14,523 nt of DNA from an uncultured Bacteroidales bacterium (GTDB taxonomy: Bacteria > Bacteroidota > Bacteroidia > Bacteroidales > F082): positions 1 to 14,523 of the forward strand of contig CAMKAR010000014.1 in NCBI GenBank assembly GCA_946410535.1. Reading direction: 5' to 3'. Below the pieces are notes generated by a model. That model had not been told where the DNA came from. It was given only the letters and a program-made list of their open reading frames with translations, and ran no database searches. The position numbers and the translations under genes were made by a program. Each line of letters starts with the position of its first letter. Position 1 is the stretch's first letter. Below are positions 1 to 6,836 of the stretch, one piece after another.

Positions 1-795
1 GATTTGGGTGATGTCGCCGGTGACGATGAACTTGGCCGAGCGTCCCATGCGGGTAAGGAACATCTTCAGTTGGCTTCGGGTGGCGTTTTGGGCCTCGTCG
101 AGGATGACGAAGGCATGGTCCAAGGTGCGGCCACGCATGAAGGCCAAAGGCGCAATCTCGATGGTGTGGTCTTCCATGTAACTCTCTAATTTCGAAGAGG
201 GTATCATGTCGCGCAAGGCATCGTACAAAGGTTGCAGATACGGGTCGAGCTTGTCCTTGAGGTCGCCAGGGAGGAAACCGAGATGCTCATCGGCCTCCAC
301 GGCCGGACGGGTCAAGATGATGCGGCGCACTTGTTTGGCTTTCAACGCACGCACGGCCAATGCCACGGCGGTGTAGGTCTTTCCCGTTCCGGCAGGGCCG
401 ATGGCGAAGACCAAATCCTTTTGCTCCGATGCCGTCACCATACGCTTTTGGTTGGCGGTGATGGCTTTGATGGGTACGCCGCTGCGTCCGAATACCAGCA
501 CATCGGTTTCCGACATCTTCTGTTGCAACTCGGTATCGGTCGAGGCCATCATCACGTCCTCAACGGTCTGGGCCGTGAGCTTGCCGAAGCGTTCGAGCTG
601 CATCATCAGGGTCTCGTAGCGGCTGACGAAATAGTCAATCTCCTCTTCGTCGCCCATCACTTTCACGAAGTCGCCACGCGCGATGAGCTTCAGCTTGGGG
701 AACATGCCCTTCACCAACTCCAAGTATTTGTCGTTAGGCCCGTGAAGCTCCTTGGGGTCGACGTTTTCTATCTGTAAGATCTGCTCTGCCATCAT
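1..795 (-). CDS. phoH: PhoH family ATPase, N-terminal part (runs off left edge)
   Basis: Minus-strand frame open from ATG at 795 to the window edge: 265 codons with no stop, so the C-terminus is missing. PhoH-like proteins are cytoplasmic P-loop NTPases related to the helicase-like N-terminal half of some RNA-processing factors; their exact role is poorly defined, with links to RNA metabolism and phosphate or stress response. A small N-terminal domain (about 1-95) precedes the ATPase core. Walker A GPAGTGKT is at about 133-140 and Walker B VILDEAQN at about 230-237, followed by a TRMG...VTGD segment typical of the family near 248-261. A second ATG at 792 is an equally good start. The -7 element just upstream (810-817) supports a start in this place. 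The gene is divergent from the DUF62 gene. Family assignment is secure; the cellular role is not. Confidence 0.95.
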   Translation of the reverse strand, partial: MMAEQILQIENVDPKELHGPNDKYLELVKGMFPKLKLIARGDFVKVMGDEEEIDYFVSRYETLMMQLERFGKLTAQTVEDVMMASTDTELQQKMSETDVLVFGRSGVPIKAITANQKRMVTASEQKDLVFAIGPAGTGKTYTAVALAVRALKAKQVRRIILTRPAVEADEHLGFLPGDLKDKLDPYLQPLYDALRDMIPSSKLESYMEDHTIEIAPLAFMRGRTLDHAFVILDEAQNATRSQLKMFLTRMGRSAKFIVTGDITQI

Positions 796-809
796 TGTTT
801 ATTTGCTTG

Positions 810-817
810 CAAAGATA
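810..817 (-). promoter_or_regulatory. -7 promoter element for phoH
   Basis: On the minus strand this reads TATCTTTG, a match to the Bacteroidota -7 consensus TAnnTTTG. It predicts transcription starting near 804, about 10 bases before the phoH ATG. No well-spaced -33 TTG was found, so the call rests on the -7 element and its position. Confidence 0.6.
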
Positions 818-864
818 AAGAATATTTTTTTTCAAAAACTACCGCAAGTTTCGCCTAAATGCTA

Positions 865-872
865 TACCTTTG
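865..872 (+). promoter_or_regulatory. -7 promoter element for the DUF62 gene
   Basis: The sequence TACCTTTG matches TAnnTTTG and lies 29 bases before the ATG at 902, predicting a start near 878 and a leader of about 24 bases. It supports 902 rather than the longer open frame from 752 as the true start. No convincing -33 element is visible. Confidence 0.6.
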
Positions 873-901
873 CAAAATCTCACAAAGGTCTCAACAAGGC
901 G

Positions 902-1717
902 ATGGCAATTATCACATTAACAAGCGATTGGGGCACCAAAGACTACTATGCGGCGGCAGTGAAAGGCACCATCCTTTCGATGCTACCCAATGCGACCATT
1001 GTCGACGTGACCCACGAAATCGAGCCTTTCAACGTCTCGCAGGCGGGTTTCACGCTCAAGAATTGCTACCGCTGTTTTCCTCCCGGAACGATTCACATCA
1101 TCGCTGTCGACACCATCGAGTCGATGGAGTGCCCTCATGTGGTGGTGAAGGCCGAGGGACAATATTTCATCTCGACCGACAATGGCATCTTCAGCCATAT
1201 CCTCGACGGGAAATATGACGAGGCAGTGTGCATTGATGTGGTGCAGGATTCCGATTTCTTCACCTTTGCCACGCGTGACCGTTTTGCCAAGGTGGCCGTG
1301 ATGATTGCCAATGGCGAGCCGCTTTCCAATATCGGCGAGCCGCGCCTGAAATTGAATCCTGGTGGTGCCTTCTGTGCCGTGGCTCGCGACAACACCATCG
1401 AGGGCGTTGTGATGCACATCGACTCCTACGACAACCTGATTACCAACATCTCGAAGGAACTCTTCGAGCAGGAACGTCGTGGCCGCGATTTCACCATCAT
1501 GGTGAAAGGCGACCTCTACACCGTCGACGAGATTTCGGACAGCTATTTGGATGTCGACGTGGTGGACCTTGTGGCTATCTTTGGCACGCATGGCTATCTT
1601 GAACTCGCCTTGAATAAAGCGAAATTGGCTTCTTTGTGCGGTGTCGAGCTCAAATCGACCATCAAAGTGGTGTTTTACGACGGTGACGAAACGCCCAAGT
1701 CAGGCACGCTGTTTTGA
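902..1717 (+). CDS. DUF62 / SAM hydroxide adenosyltransferase family protein
   Basis: This encodes 271 aa of the DUF62 family (fluorinase, chlorinase and SAM hydrolase relatives). Characterised hydrolases split S-adenosylmethionine into adenosine and methionine using water. Visible family signatures are LTSDWGTKDYY at 6-16 (Asp9 in the place of the fluorinase ribose-binding Asp), STDNGIF at 91-97, TRDRFAKVA at 124-132 and GVVMHIDSYDNLITNI at 168-183 in the C-terminal domain. The open frame extends back to 752, but family N-termini begin at MAIITLTSD, and the -7 element at 865 lies inside the extension. The archaeal hydrolase triad Asp-Arg-His appears only partly kept: Asp70 is present, but the Arg and His positions look like Cys77 and Ala123. 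Activity could therefore differ. The 3' end overlaps the convergent PAP2 gene by 18 bp. Family is certain; the reaction is inferred. Confidence 0.9.
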   Translation: MAIITLTSDWGTKDYYAAAVKGTILSMLPNATIVDVTHEIEPFNVSQAGFTLKNCYRCFPPGTIHIIAVDTIESMECPHVVVKAEGQYFISTDNGIFSHILDGKYDEAVCIDVVQDSDFFTFATRDRFAKVAVMIANGEPLSNIGEPRLKLNPGGAFCAVARDNTIEGVVMHIDSYDNLITNISKELFEQERRGRDFTIMVKGDLYTVDEISDSYLDVDVVDLVAIFGTHGYLELALNKAKLASLCGVELKSTIKVVFYDGDETPKSGTLF

Positions 1718-2272
1718 TTTGAGAACCAGCAGGTGAAACACTTTCCAGAGAACAATCCCGACTAACAAGCCCAAGACGGCACCGCAAAGGATGTCGCCAG
1801 GGTAGTGGTAGCCGATGTAGATGCGCGTGTAGCTCGAAATGAAAGCCCACAGATACAGCATGATGCCTACCCAAGGCTTGTAGTTGCGCAGGGCAGGGGT
1901 GAGGAAGGCGGCAATGGCAAAGGTGTTGGCGGCATGGGACGACGTGAAGCCGAACCTGCCTCCAGCTAATCCTTTGGGGAGATGGAGCATACCTTCAAAA
2001 TTAGGGTTGAAACAGGGTCTCAGCCGCTGGAAATACGGCTTGCAGACATGCGATGACAATTGGTCGGAGCAGAGCACCACGACACCCACGGCCAAAAACA
2101 CCCACCAGCAGCGTTTGCCGTATTGTTTCACGGCCCAGTATATTAATAATAGGTATAGCGGAAACCACGCCCACATGTCGGTGAGGAGCACCATCACTTT
2201 GTCCATCCATTCGGTGTGAAGGTCGTTGAGATAGAGGAATAGTTTGGAGTCGAGGGTGGAGAGGGTGTCCAT
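1700..2272 (-). CDS. PAP2 family membrane phosphatase
   Basis: A 190-aa integral membrane protein with the three-part PAP2 phosphatase signature: KPYFQRLRP at 78-86 (K-x6-RP), TSSHAAN at 110-116 (PSGH-like) and TRIYIGYHYPGD at 149-160, with the catalytic His156 and Asp160. Hydrophobic stretches at about 36-47, 56-70, 114-126, 135-147 and 161-178 fit a small polytopic enzyme. Members remove phosphate from lipid phosphates such as undecaprenyl pyrophosphate, phosphatidylglycerophosphate or lipid A; which one cannot be read here. An in-frame ATG exists at 2293, but the -7 element at 2291-2298 overlaps it, so the start at 2272 (MDTLSTLD) is preferred. The last 18 bases overlap the end of the convergent DUF62 gene, leaving no room for a terminator between them. 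Confidence 0.92.
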   Translation of the reverse strand: MDTLSTLDSKLFLYLNDLHTEWMDKVMVLLTDMWAWFPLYLLLIYWAVKQYGKRCWWVFLAVGVVVLCSDQLSSHVCKPYFQRLRPCFNPNFEGMLHLPKGLAGGRFGFTSSHAANTFAIAAFLTPALRNYKPWVGIMLYLWAFISSYTRIYIGYHYPGDILCGAVLGLLVGIVLWKVFHLLVLKSKQRA

Positions 2273-2290
2273 ATGGTTAGGATTATGGTG

Positions 2291-2298
2291 CAAAAATA
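2291..2298 (-). promoter_or_regulatory. -7 promoter element for the PAP2 gene
   Basis: On the minus strand this reads TATTTTTG, a TAnnTTTG match. It predicts a transcript start near 2285 and a leader of about 13 bases to the ATG at 2272. It forms one arm of a 10-bp inverted repeat (2290-2299 with 2340-2349) whose other arm is the outward-facing -7 element on the plus strand. Confidence 0.6.
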
Positions 2299-2340
2299 GT
2301 TTTTTTTCTATTAATTGCCATAGATTTGGATTTCTTTTCC

Positions 2341-2348
2341 TATTTTTG
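2341..2348 (+). promoter_or_regulatory. -7 promoter element upstream of the structured leader and gtr-like operon
   Basis: TATTTTTG on the plus strand matches the Bacteroidota -7 consensus; transcription would start near 2354. A TTG at 2315-2317 lies 23 bases upstream, slightly longer than the usual 19-21 spacing. No second TAnnTTTG element is visible between here and the gtrA-like start at 2549, so this is the likely promoter of the structured RNA and possibly of the operon. Confidence 0.55.
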
Positions 2349-2353
2349 CCCCG

Positions 2354-2529
2354 ACATATCAGAAAGAAGCGTTATGCTTTTCTTGTAATTGGAAACGTAG
2401 GAAATTTTCAACAAAGCAAGAGAATGGCATAGTGGTTCATGCGTTTAGCGTGGACTGCTTTCCACATTTTGCTTTACGGTTTTTCCTACGACCTCCAATT
2501 ACAGTGTGGCCTCAGTTCCACGCTTCTTT
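2354..2529 (+). ncRNA. Candidate structured RNA: leader or independent small RNA
   Basis: About 175 bases between a -7 promoter and a terminator-like hairpin, with strong pairing potential and no convincing coding. First comes a small hairpin at 2365-2381 (loop 2371-2375). Next is a long arm: TGTAATTGGA (2384-2393) pairs perfectly with TCCAATTACA (2494-2503). After a small internal loop, CGTAGGAAA (2396-2404) pairs with TTTCCTACG (2482-2490), and AAAGCAA (2413-2419) pairs with TTGCTTT (2469-2475). Inside lie two short hairpins, GCAT/ATGC (2427-2442) and GTGGA/TCCAC (2450-2465), giving a multibranched top. The length and bubble-interrupted rod recall 6S-type RNAs; the multibranch junction recalls a riboswitch. 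I do not recognise the family. The start is estimated from the promoter and the end from the terminator. Confidence 0.5.
2503..2529 (+). terminator. Putative intrinsic terminator / attenuator hairpin
   Basis: AGTGTGG (2503-2509) pairs with CCACGCT (2518-2524), with one G-U pair and an 8-base loop, followed by TTCTTT. It sits directly after the long stem of the candidate RNA and 20 bases before the gtrA-like start. It would end the small RNA or attenuate the operon. The T tract is interrupted by a C, so strength is uncertain. Confidence 0.5.
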
Positions 2530-2548
2530 GATTGGTGTGTGTGGAATA

Positions 2549-2983
2549 ATGATGGATAGACAGGCATTGCAAATAAGGTTAAAACTCTTGCTTGCGGATG
2601 AAAGAACAAAGGAATTCGTCCGCTTCGCCATTGTCGGGGTGTTTGCCACGGGCATCCACTATGGGGTTTATTATCTTTTTGAGCGGGTAATCAACGTGAA
2701 CGTGGCCTACACCATCGGTTATATCGTATCATGGTTCGCCAATTTGTATCTGACTTCTCGTTTCACTTTCAAGAGCGAACTATCTATCAAAAAAAGTGTC
2801 GGTTTCGCTTTCTCTCATTTGGTTAATTATCTGCTTCACATGCTTTTCTTGAATATGTTCCTTGCCATTGGATTGTCGCCCGAAATTGCGCCTTTGTTTG
2901 TTTTTGCACTGGTCATTCCCATTAATTTCTTGCTTGTCCGGTTTGTGTTCAAATCCAAGAAATTCCAAAAACAAGAAAAATGA
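2549..2983 (+). CDS. GtrA family membrane protein (putative lipid-linked sugar flippase)
   Basis: A 144-aa protein with the four-helix layout of the GtrA family: hydrophobic segments at about 24-44, 50-70, 82-106 and 113-134, with the typical RFAIVGVFATGIHYGVYY start to helix 1 and basic residues after helix 4 (RFVFKSKKFQKQEK). GtrA-type proteins are thought to flip polyprenyl-phosphate-linked sugars across the inner membrane. The reading frame is open from 2432, but the first 39 codons cross the structured RNA and terminator and do not look like this family. ATG at 2549 (or the adjacent 2552) is the sensible start. The stop codon overlaps the next ATG in an ATGA arrangement (2980-2983), so translation with the glycosyltransferase gene is probably coupled. 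Confidence 0.9.
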   Translation: MMDRQALQIRLKLLLADERTKEFVRFAIVGVFATGIHYGVYYLFERVINVNVAYTIGYIVSWFANLYLTSRFTFKSELSIKKSVGFAFSHLVNYLLHMLFLNMFLAIGLSPEIAPLFVFALVIPINFLLVRFVFKSKKFQKQEK

Positions 2984-3912
2984 AACTCAATATTGTCATA
3001 CCATGCTACAACGAGGAAGAGGTTTTGCGGGAAACCACCTCTCAATTGACTGACCTGATTGATTCTATGCTCAAGGAGAATTTGTTGTCTGAATGCGATG
3101 TTTTGTATGTTGACGACGGAAGCAAGGACCATACTTGGCTATTGATTGAGGAATTGCAATCAGTCAGCCAATATGTTCATGGATTGAAACTTGCCCATAA
3201 TGTCGGACATCAGAATGCCCTATGGGCGGGCTTGTCATATTCTGTCGGAAAATGTGATGCTGCTGTGTCTATAGATGCCGATTTGCAGCACGATATTCAC
3301 AAAATTAAGGATATGGTATTAGCGTATAAGGATGGCTATGAAGTTGTTTATGGTATCCGCAACGACCGTGCCACCGATTCTGCATTCAAGAAACGGACAG
3401 CTTTGTCGTTTTACAAACTAATGCAAAAGATGGGTGTCGACTTGATTCCCAATCACGCCGATTTCAGGCTTTTGGGGAAAAACGCACTGCAGGCGTTGGC
3501 CGATTTTCCTGAGCGCAACTTGTTCCTCAGAGGAATGGTCCGGCTTTTGGGCTTTAAGGAGACAGAGGTTTACTTTGATTGCAACGACCGATTTGCGGGA
3601 AAGTCGAAATACACATTGAAGAAGATGTTCAATTTCGCCATTGATGGCATTACTTCTTTTTCAGTTCAGCCGTTGAGAATTATTTCAATGATAGGGTTGT
3701 TGTGTGTGGGAGTGTCTTTTGTTGAGATGATATACATATTGGTGGCCTATTTCCAAGGCGATGTAATTCGGGGATGGGCTTCTTTGCTGTTTTCGGTTTG
3801 GTTTTTGGGAGGCTTGCTTTTGTTTTCTTTAGGTGTCGTAGGCGAGTATATTGGAAAAATCTACAAGGAGGTCAAGAGAAGACCGCGTTATATTATTGAG
3901 AAACAAATATAA
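2980..3912 (+). CDS. Family 2 glycosyltransferase, GtrB/DPM1-like (polyprenyl-phosphate sugar synthase)
   Basis: A 310-aa GT2 enzyme. The cytoplasmic GT-A domain (about 1-230) shows IVIPCYNEEE at 5-14, the nucleotide-binding VDDGS at 44-48, the metal-binding DADLQ at 99-103 (DXD-like), NHADFRLL at 158-165 and RFAGKSKY at 204-211, which resembles the conserved R-x-x-G-x-SKY motif of dolichol/undecaprenyl-phosphate sugar synthases. Two C-terminal membrane helices follow (about 234-257 and 268-290), ending in a basic tail. This is the length and architecture of GtrB, which transfers a sugar from a nucleotide donor to undecaprenyl phosphate. The sugar cannot be predicted. The ATG overlaps the stop of the GtrA-family gene, and the next gene begins 11 bases downstream, so the three form one operon. 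Confidence 0.93.
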   Translation: MKLNIVIPCYNEEEVLRETTSQLTDLIDSMLKENLLSECDVLYVDDGSKDHTWLLIEELQSVSQYVHGLKLAHNVGHQNALWAGLSYSVGKCDAAVSIDADLQHDIHKIKDMVLAYKDGYEVVYGIRNDRATDSAFKKRTALSFYKLMQKMGVDLIPNHADFRLLGKNALQALADFPERNLFLRGMVRLLGFKETEVYFDCNDRFAGKSKYTLKKMFNFAIDGITSFSVQPLRIISMIGLLCVGVSFVEMIYILVAYFQGDVIRGWASLLFSVWFLGGLLLFSLGVVGEYIGKIYKEVKRRPRYIIEKQI

Positions 3913-3923
3913 TTATAAAAAAG

Positions 3924-5357
3924 ATGAAAAGGGAACTTGTAATTAATCGATTGGCTTCGATTTTGTTTTGGACATTCTTGCTGGCTTTTCTTTCCGTATG
4001 TGTGTATTATATGATTCATAATGCTCATTGGCTGATTGGTGATGAGGCAATTGTGATAGATCATACAGGGAAGGGAATGCCTTTTCTTCCAACAGGTTTT
4101 GAAGATATGGCTAAGAATTATGGGAGATTGTATCCTTTTGCGTATAATCTGTATGATATACTTTTATTGTTTCATAGTGGTTACATTTCCCCTACGCATC
4201 ATTACATCTTACATTCAGTAGCACTTGTTATATTTTCGTTGTCTTTTGTCGCAATCTCTTTTTTGATATTAAAGAAGTGTCAGGATGTTTGGAAGTATGC
4301 CATAACACTCTGTGTTGTCATTATTTGTGTGTCACGAGTCTACCCAGAATTTGTCACTTGTTATACGGGTGTATGGATTGTCTTTATGTTTTTGCCGCTT
4401 TTTTTGTTTTTTACGTGCAAATTTGAGCAAACCGAAACATGGGCATTTGGAATTGCTGCATTGGTAGTAGTCAATTATATCAATTATTGCTACGAAACGG
4501 TTTTTGTTGTTCCATTGTCTTTAGGTGCTTGTTCCCTATTGTTTAACTACAAAAAATTGAGTAAGAAAAAACGTTTGTTTGATTGGTTGCTTGTGGGTAG
4601 CGGTTTGCTTTTTTTGGTTCTTTATGCAATCATTGTTTTGCCTCAAGCCACAAATTTCTATAAGCATGAATCGTCTGATTCATTGTTTATGAATGCTTTG
4701 AAGATTTTCATTGCGCAAAAAATATATTGGATAGCTATATTAGTTTTGGCCATCAGAATCTTTGAGATTATAAAACAGAAGAGTGCTTATTGCTTTTATG
4801 ATTCCTTGCTTTTGGCTTCCTTTGCCTATTTCTGTGGCGCGGCTGTACTAAAGCTTAATTTTACATATTATTATAATGTAGGATCGCTTACGGCATTGGT
4901 TGCAGTATTGTACTTTGTGAAAGACTGGCTGAGACCTTATTGGGTGTTTGTTTTGGCTTTGGGATTGGCTGTTTTTTATGGGCGCAAGTTGCCTTCGAGA
5001 ATAAGGGAAAACCAAAAAGCCCGAATTGGAACATATCAGGGAGTGTCGTATCTTTGTGATTGTTTTGGACAAGAAAAAATACTATGGTATGCACCACAAT
5101 CTATATCACCCGATTCTTTTGATGTGATGTTGAGAGATTGCCAGCGGCTTCGTCTTGAGATATATATGAGTTGGGTGCTTCGCCAAGATATTCAAATACA
5201 GGAAGCCTCTGTTTTTGACCAAGATGAAGATGCAATTTGGTTGTTCCCAAGTGAGAATGAAACCCTGTTTCCCGATGACACAATAGCATTTGGCGCTGGG
5301 GAATATCTATTTAATGTTTGTGGTATTAAGGGCTACAGATGGAGGAGCCAAGAATGA
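3924..5357 (+). CDS. Large multi-membrane protein, probable Gtr-type (GT-C-like) glycosyltransferase
   Basis: A 477-aa protein not recognised with certainty. It has about ten hydrophobic segments, beginning at 10-30 and then running from about 93 to 360, followed by a soluble C-terminal region of about 115 residues. After helix 1 comes IGDEAIVIDHTG: the acidic pair Asp40-Glu41 in the first outside loop resembles the catalytic acidic motif of GT-C enzymes, which use polyprenyl-phosphate sugars. Position supports this: in phage and chromosomal gtr clusters the third gene, after gtrA and gtrB, is the specific glycosyltransferase and is poorly conserved. It is the most AT-rich gene in the window, as such genes often are when acquired by transfer. 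The start at 3924 lies 11 bases after the previous stop. Alternatives are a DUF6056-like membrane protein of unknown role or another polymer-handling protein. Confidence 0.6.
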   Translation: MKRELVINRLASILFWTFLLAFLSVCVYYMIHNAHWLIGDEAIVIDHTGKGMPFLPTGFEDMAKNYGRLYPFAYNLYDILLLFHSGYISPTHHYILHSVALVIFSLSFVAISFLILKKCQDVWKYAITLCVVIICVSRVYPEFVTCYTGVWIVFMFLPLFLFFTCKFEQTETWAFGIAALVVVNYINYCYETVFVVPLSLGACSLLFNYKKLSKKKRLFDWLLVGSGLLFLVLYAIIVLPQATNFYKHESSDSLFMNALKIFIAQKIYWIAILVLAIRIFEIIKQKSAYCFYDSLLLASFAYFCGAAVLKLNFTYYYNVGSLTALVAVLYFVKDWLRPYWVFVLALGLAVFYGRKLPSRIRENQKARIGTYQGVSYLCDCFGQEKILWYAPQSISPDSFDVMLRDCQRLRLEIYMSWVLRQDIQIQEASVFDQDEDAIWLFPSENETLFPDDTIAFGAGEYLFNVCGIKGYRWRSQE

Positions 5358-5376
5358 TAGTTTATTCTTCCAAATA

Positions 5377-5490
5377 GTTGGAAAAATACATAAAACTTGC
5401 CAAAACTGGGTTGGAAAACGCACAAAAATCGATAAAATTAGGTTGGAAAACGCACAAAAATATGTATTTTTGCGGTTGGAAAAATACATA
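5377..5490 (+). repeat. Four phased direct repeats (GTTGGAAAA core) over the ATPase promoter
   Basis: The core GTTGGAAAA starts at 5377, 5410, 5442 and 5475, at steps of 33, 32 and 33 bp, roughly three helical turns. The outer two copies share 16 bases (GTTGGAAAAATACATA at 5377-5392 and 5475-5490). The inner two share 21 bases (5409-5429 and 5441-5461). There are also inverted repeats: TATGTATTTTT (5461-5471) faces AAAAATACATA (5480-5490), a perfect 11-bp arm with an 8-base loop, and CAAAAATA/TATTTTTG (5455-5472). This stretch fills the 138-bp gap between the gtr-like operon and the ATPase gene. It looks like an iteron-type operator. Confidence 0.85.
5443..5472 (+). promoter_or_regulatory. 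Promoter of the AAA_14 ATPase gene
   Basis: TTG at 5443-5445 and TATTTTTG at 5465-5472 are separated by 19 bases, the canonical Bacteroidota -33/-7 layout. Transcription would start near 5478, inside the fourth repeat, leaving a leader of under 20 bases to the ATG at 5496. The -33 box is part of the third repeat core, so any protein bound to the repeats would occlude the promoter. Confidence 0.7.
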
Positions 5491-5495
5491 TTGAA

Positions 5496-6836
5496 ATGAT
5501 TAAACGAAAGATATACAGTTATTTAAGTAGTTTTTTTAAGCAGGATAAAAAATCTCTTCTTGTAACAGGTGCTCGTCAAGTGGGAAAAACATACGCCATT
5601 CGTGAGGTTGGAAAGGCTTGCTTCAAGCGTTTTGTCGAGTTTAATTTTGTCGAGCAACCCAAATTGAAGGCTGTGTTTGCCGAGCCACAAGATACCGAAA
5701 CGCTGCTGTTGAGGCTTTCGGCTTTCACCGAGACCAAACTGGAACCAGGCAAAACCTTGGTTTTTTTTGATGAGGTTCAAGAATGTCCTGAAGTTGTAAC
5801 CGCCATCAAGTTTTTGGTCGATGAAGGCAGTTACCGCTATGTCATGAGTGGGTCGTTGCTTGGCGTGGAATTGAAGGACTTGCGCAGTGTACCCGTCGGA
5901 TATATGGCCGAAAAGGAAATGACTCCGCTTGACTTCGAGGAGTTTGCCATGGCATTGGGCATGAGCGATGAGGTTATGGATCATTTGCGTTCTTGTTATG
6001 AGAAAAGGCAACCTGTCGACCCCGTGGTTCATGATAAGATGATGGAATTGCTTCGGCTTTATCTCGTGATTGGGGGAATGCCTGCTGTCGTCGCGAAGTA
6101 TTTGGCCACAAACAACCTTCAGATGATTCGCGACGAACAAGAGAACATCATCAAGTTGTATCATAAGGACATCGGCAAATATGATGCCAATAACAAACTG
6201 TATATCAAAGAGATATTTGAAATGATTCCGTCTGAATTGAATGCGAAAAACAAGCGGTTCATTCTGAAATCGTTGCACGAAAGAGCCAACTTTGAACGAT
6301 ACAAGAATAGTTTTCTATGGCTTGCGGATGCAGGAGTGGCCTTGCCCACTTACAATGTCGAAGAACCTCGACTGCCCTTGAAACTCAATGAACAGCGTAA
6401 TTTGTTTAAGCTTTTCCTCAACGATGTCGGTTTGTTGGCTTGCTCTTATTCGCTTGATTTCCAGAGTAATATGGTTTTAGGCGAGATGGATGCCAATTTT
6501 GGGGCTATTTTCGAGAATTTTGCTGCGCAGGAGCTTCATTCTCATGGCTATCCACTATATTATTTCAACAGCAAAAAACAAGGGGAACTGGATTTTGTAA
6601 TCGAACATGAATGTAGTGTGCTGCCTATCGAAATAAAGTCTGGCAAAAACTATAAGCGCCACAATGCCCTTTCCAACGTGATAACAAATCCTGATTATGC
6701 CATGAAAGCGGCTGTGGTCTTTACTTCAGGTAATGTTGAAATCCAGGGAAATATCTTGTATCTTCCTGTTTATTTGCTCATGTATCTTCGCCCAAAGGAA
6801 TTGACAAATCCCATTTTTGTTTTTCACCCGATGTGA
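5496..6836 (+). CDS. AAA_14 / DUF4143 ATPase
   Basis: A 446-aa protein of a family found in many copies in Bacteroidales and archaeal genomes, with no settled function. The N-terminal ATPase domain shows Walker A GARQVGKT (25-32), Walker B LVFFDEVQ (88-95), SGSLLG (118-123) and the family motif VGYMAEKEMTPLDFEEF (134-150). The C-terminal DUF4143 part has FENFAAQEL (339-347), GELDFVIE (363-370) and PIEIKSGK (377-384), a pattern that looks like a PD-(D/E)XK nuclease core (Glu340, Asp366, Glu379, Lys381). All key residues seem intact, so the gene is probably functional. It has its own repeat-covered promoter. It ends with TGA at 6834-6836, directly touching the convergent obg stop codon, with no gap. 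AT-rich composition suggests acquisition. Confidence 0.9.
   Translation: MIKRKIYSYLSSFFKQDKKSLLVTGARQVGKTYAIREVGKACFKRFVEFNFVEQPKLKAVFAEPQDTETLLLRLSAFTETKLEPGKTLVFFDEVQECPEVVTAIKFLVDEGSYRYVMSGSLLGVELKDLRSVPVGYMAEKEMTPLDFEEFAMALGMSDEVMDHLRSCYEKRQPVDPVVHDKMMELLRLYLVIGGMPAVVAKYLATNNLQMIRDEQENIIKLYHKDIGKYDANNKLYIKEIFEMIPSELNAKNKRFILKSLHERANFERYKNSFLWLADAGVALPTYNVEEPRLPLKLNEQRNLFKLFLNDVGLLACSYSLDFQSNMVLGEMDANFGAIFENFAAQELHSHGYPLYYFNSKKQGELDFVIEHECSVLPIEIKSGKNYKRHNALSNVITNPDYAMKAAVVFTSGNVEIQGNILYLPVYLLMYLRPKELTNPIFVFHPM

Noticed and set aside
232..777. A 181-codon plus-strand open frame
   Set aside because: It lies opposite phoH, which has clear Walker motifs in the minus-strand frame; the plus-strand translation has no recognisable features.
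2432..2548. Upstream extension of the GtrA-family reading frame by 39 codons
   Set aside because: It crosses the inverted repeat and terminator hairpin and its residues do not resemble a GtrA N-terminus. The family-like sequence begins at ATG 2549.
5350..5369. Hairpin AAGAAT/ATTCTT at the end of the gtr-like operon as a terminator
   Set aside because: The stem is only 6 bp, mostly A-T, and no T tract follows, so termination is not supported.
5377..5490. A small CRISPR-like array
   Set aside because: The period of 33 bp is too short for repeat plus spacer, the shared core is only 9 bp across all four copies, the intervening bases are partly shared, and no cas genes are present.
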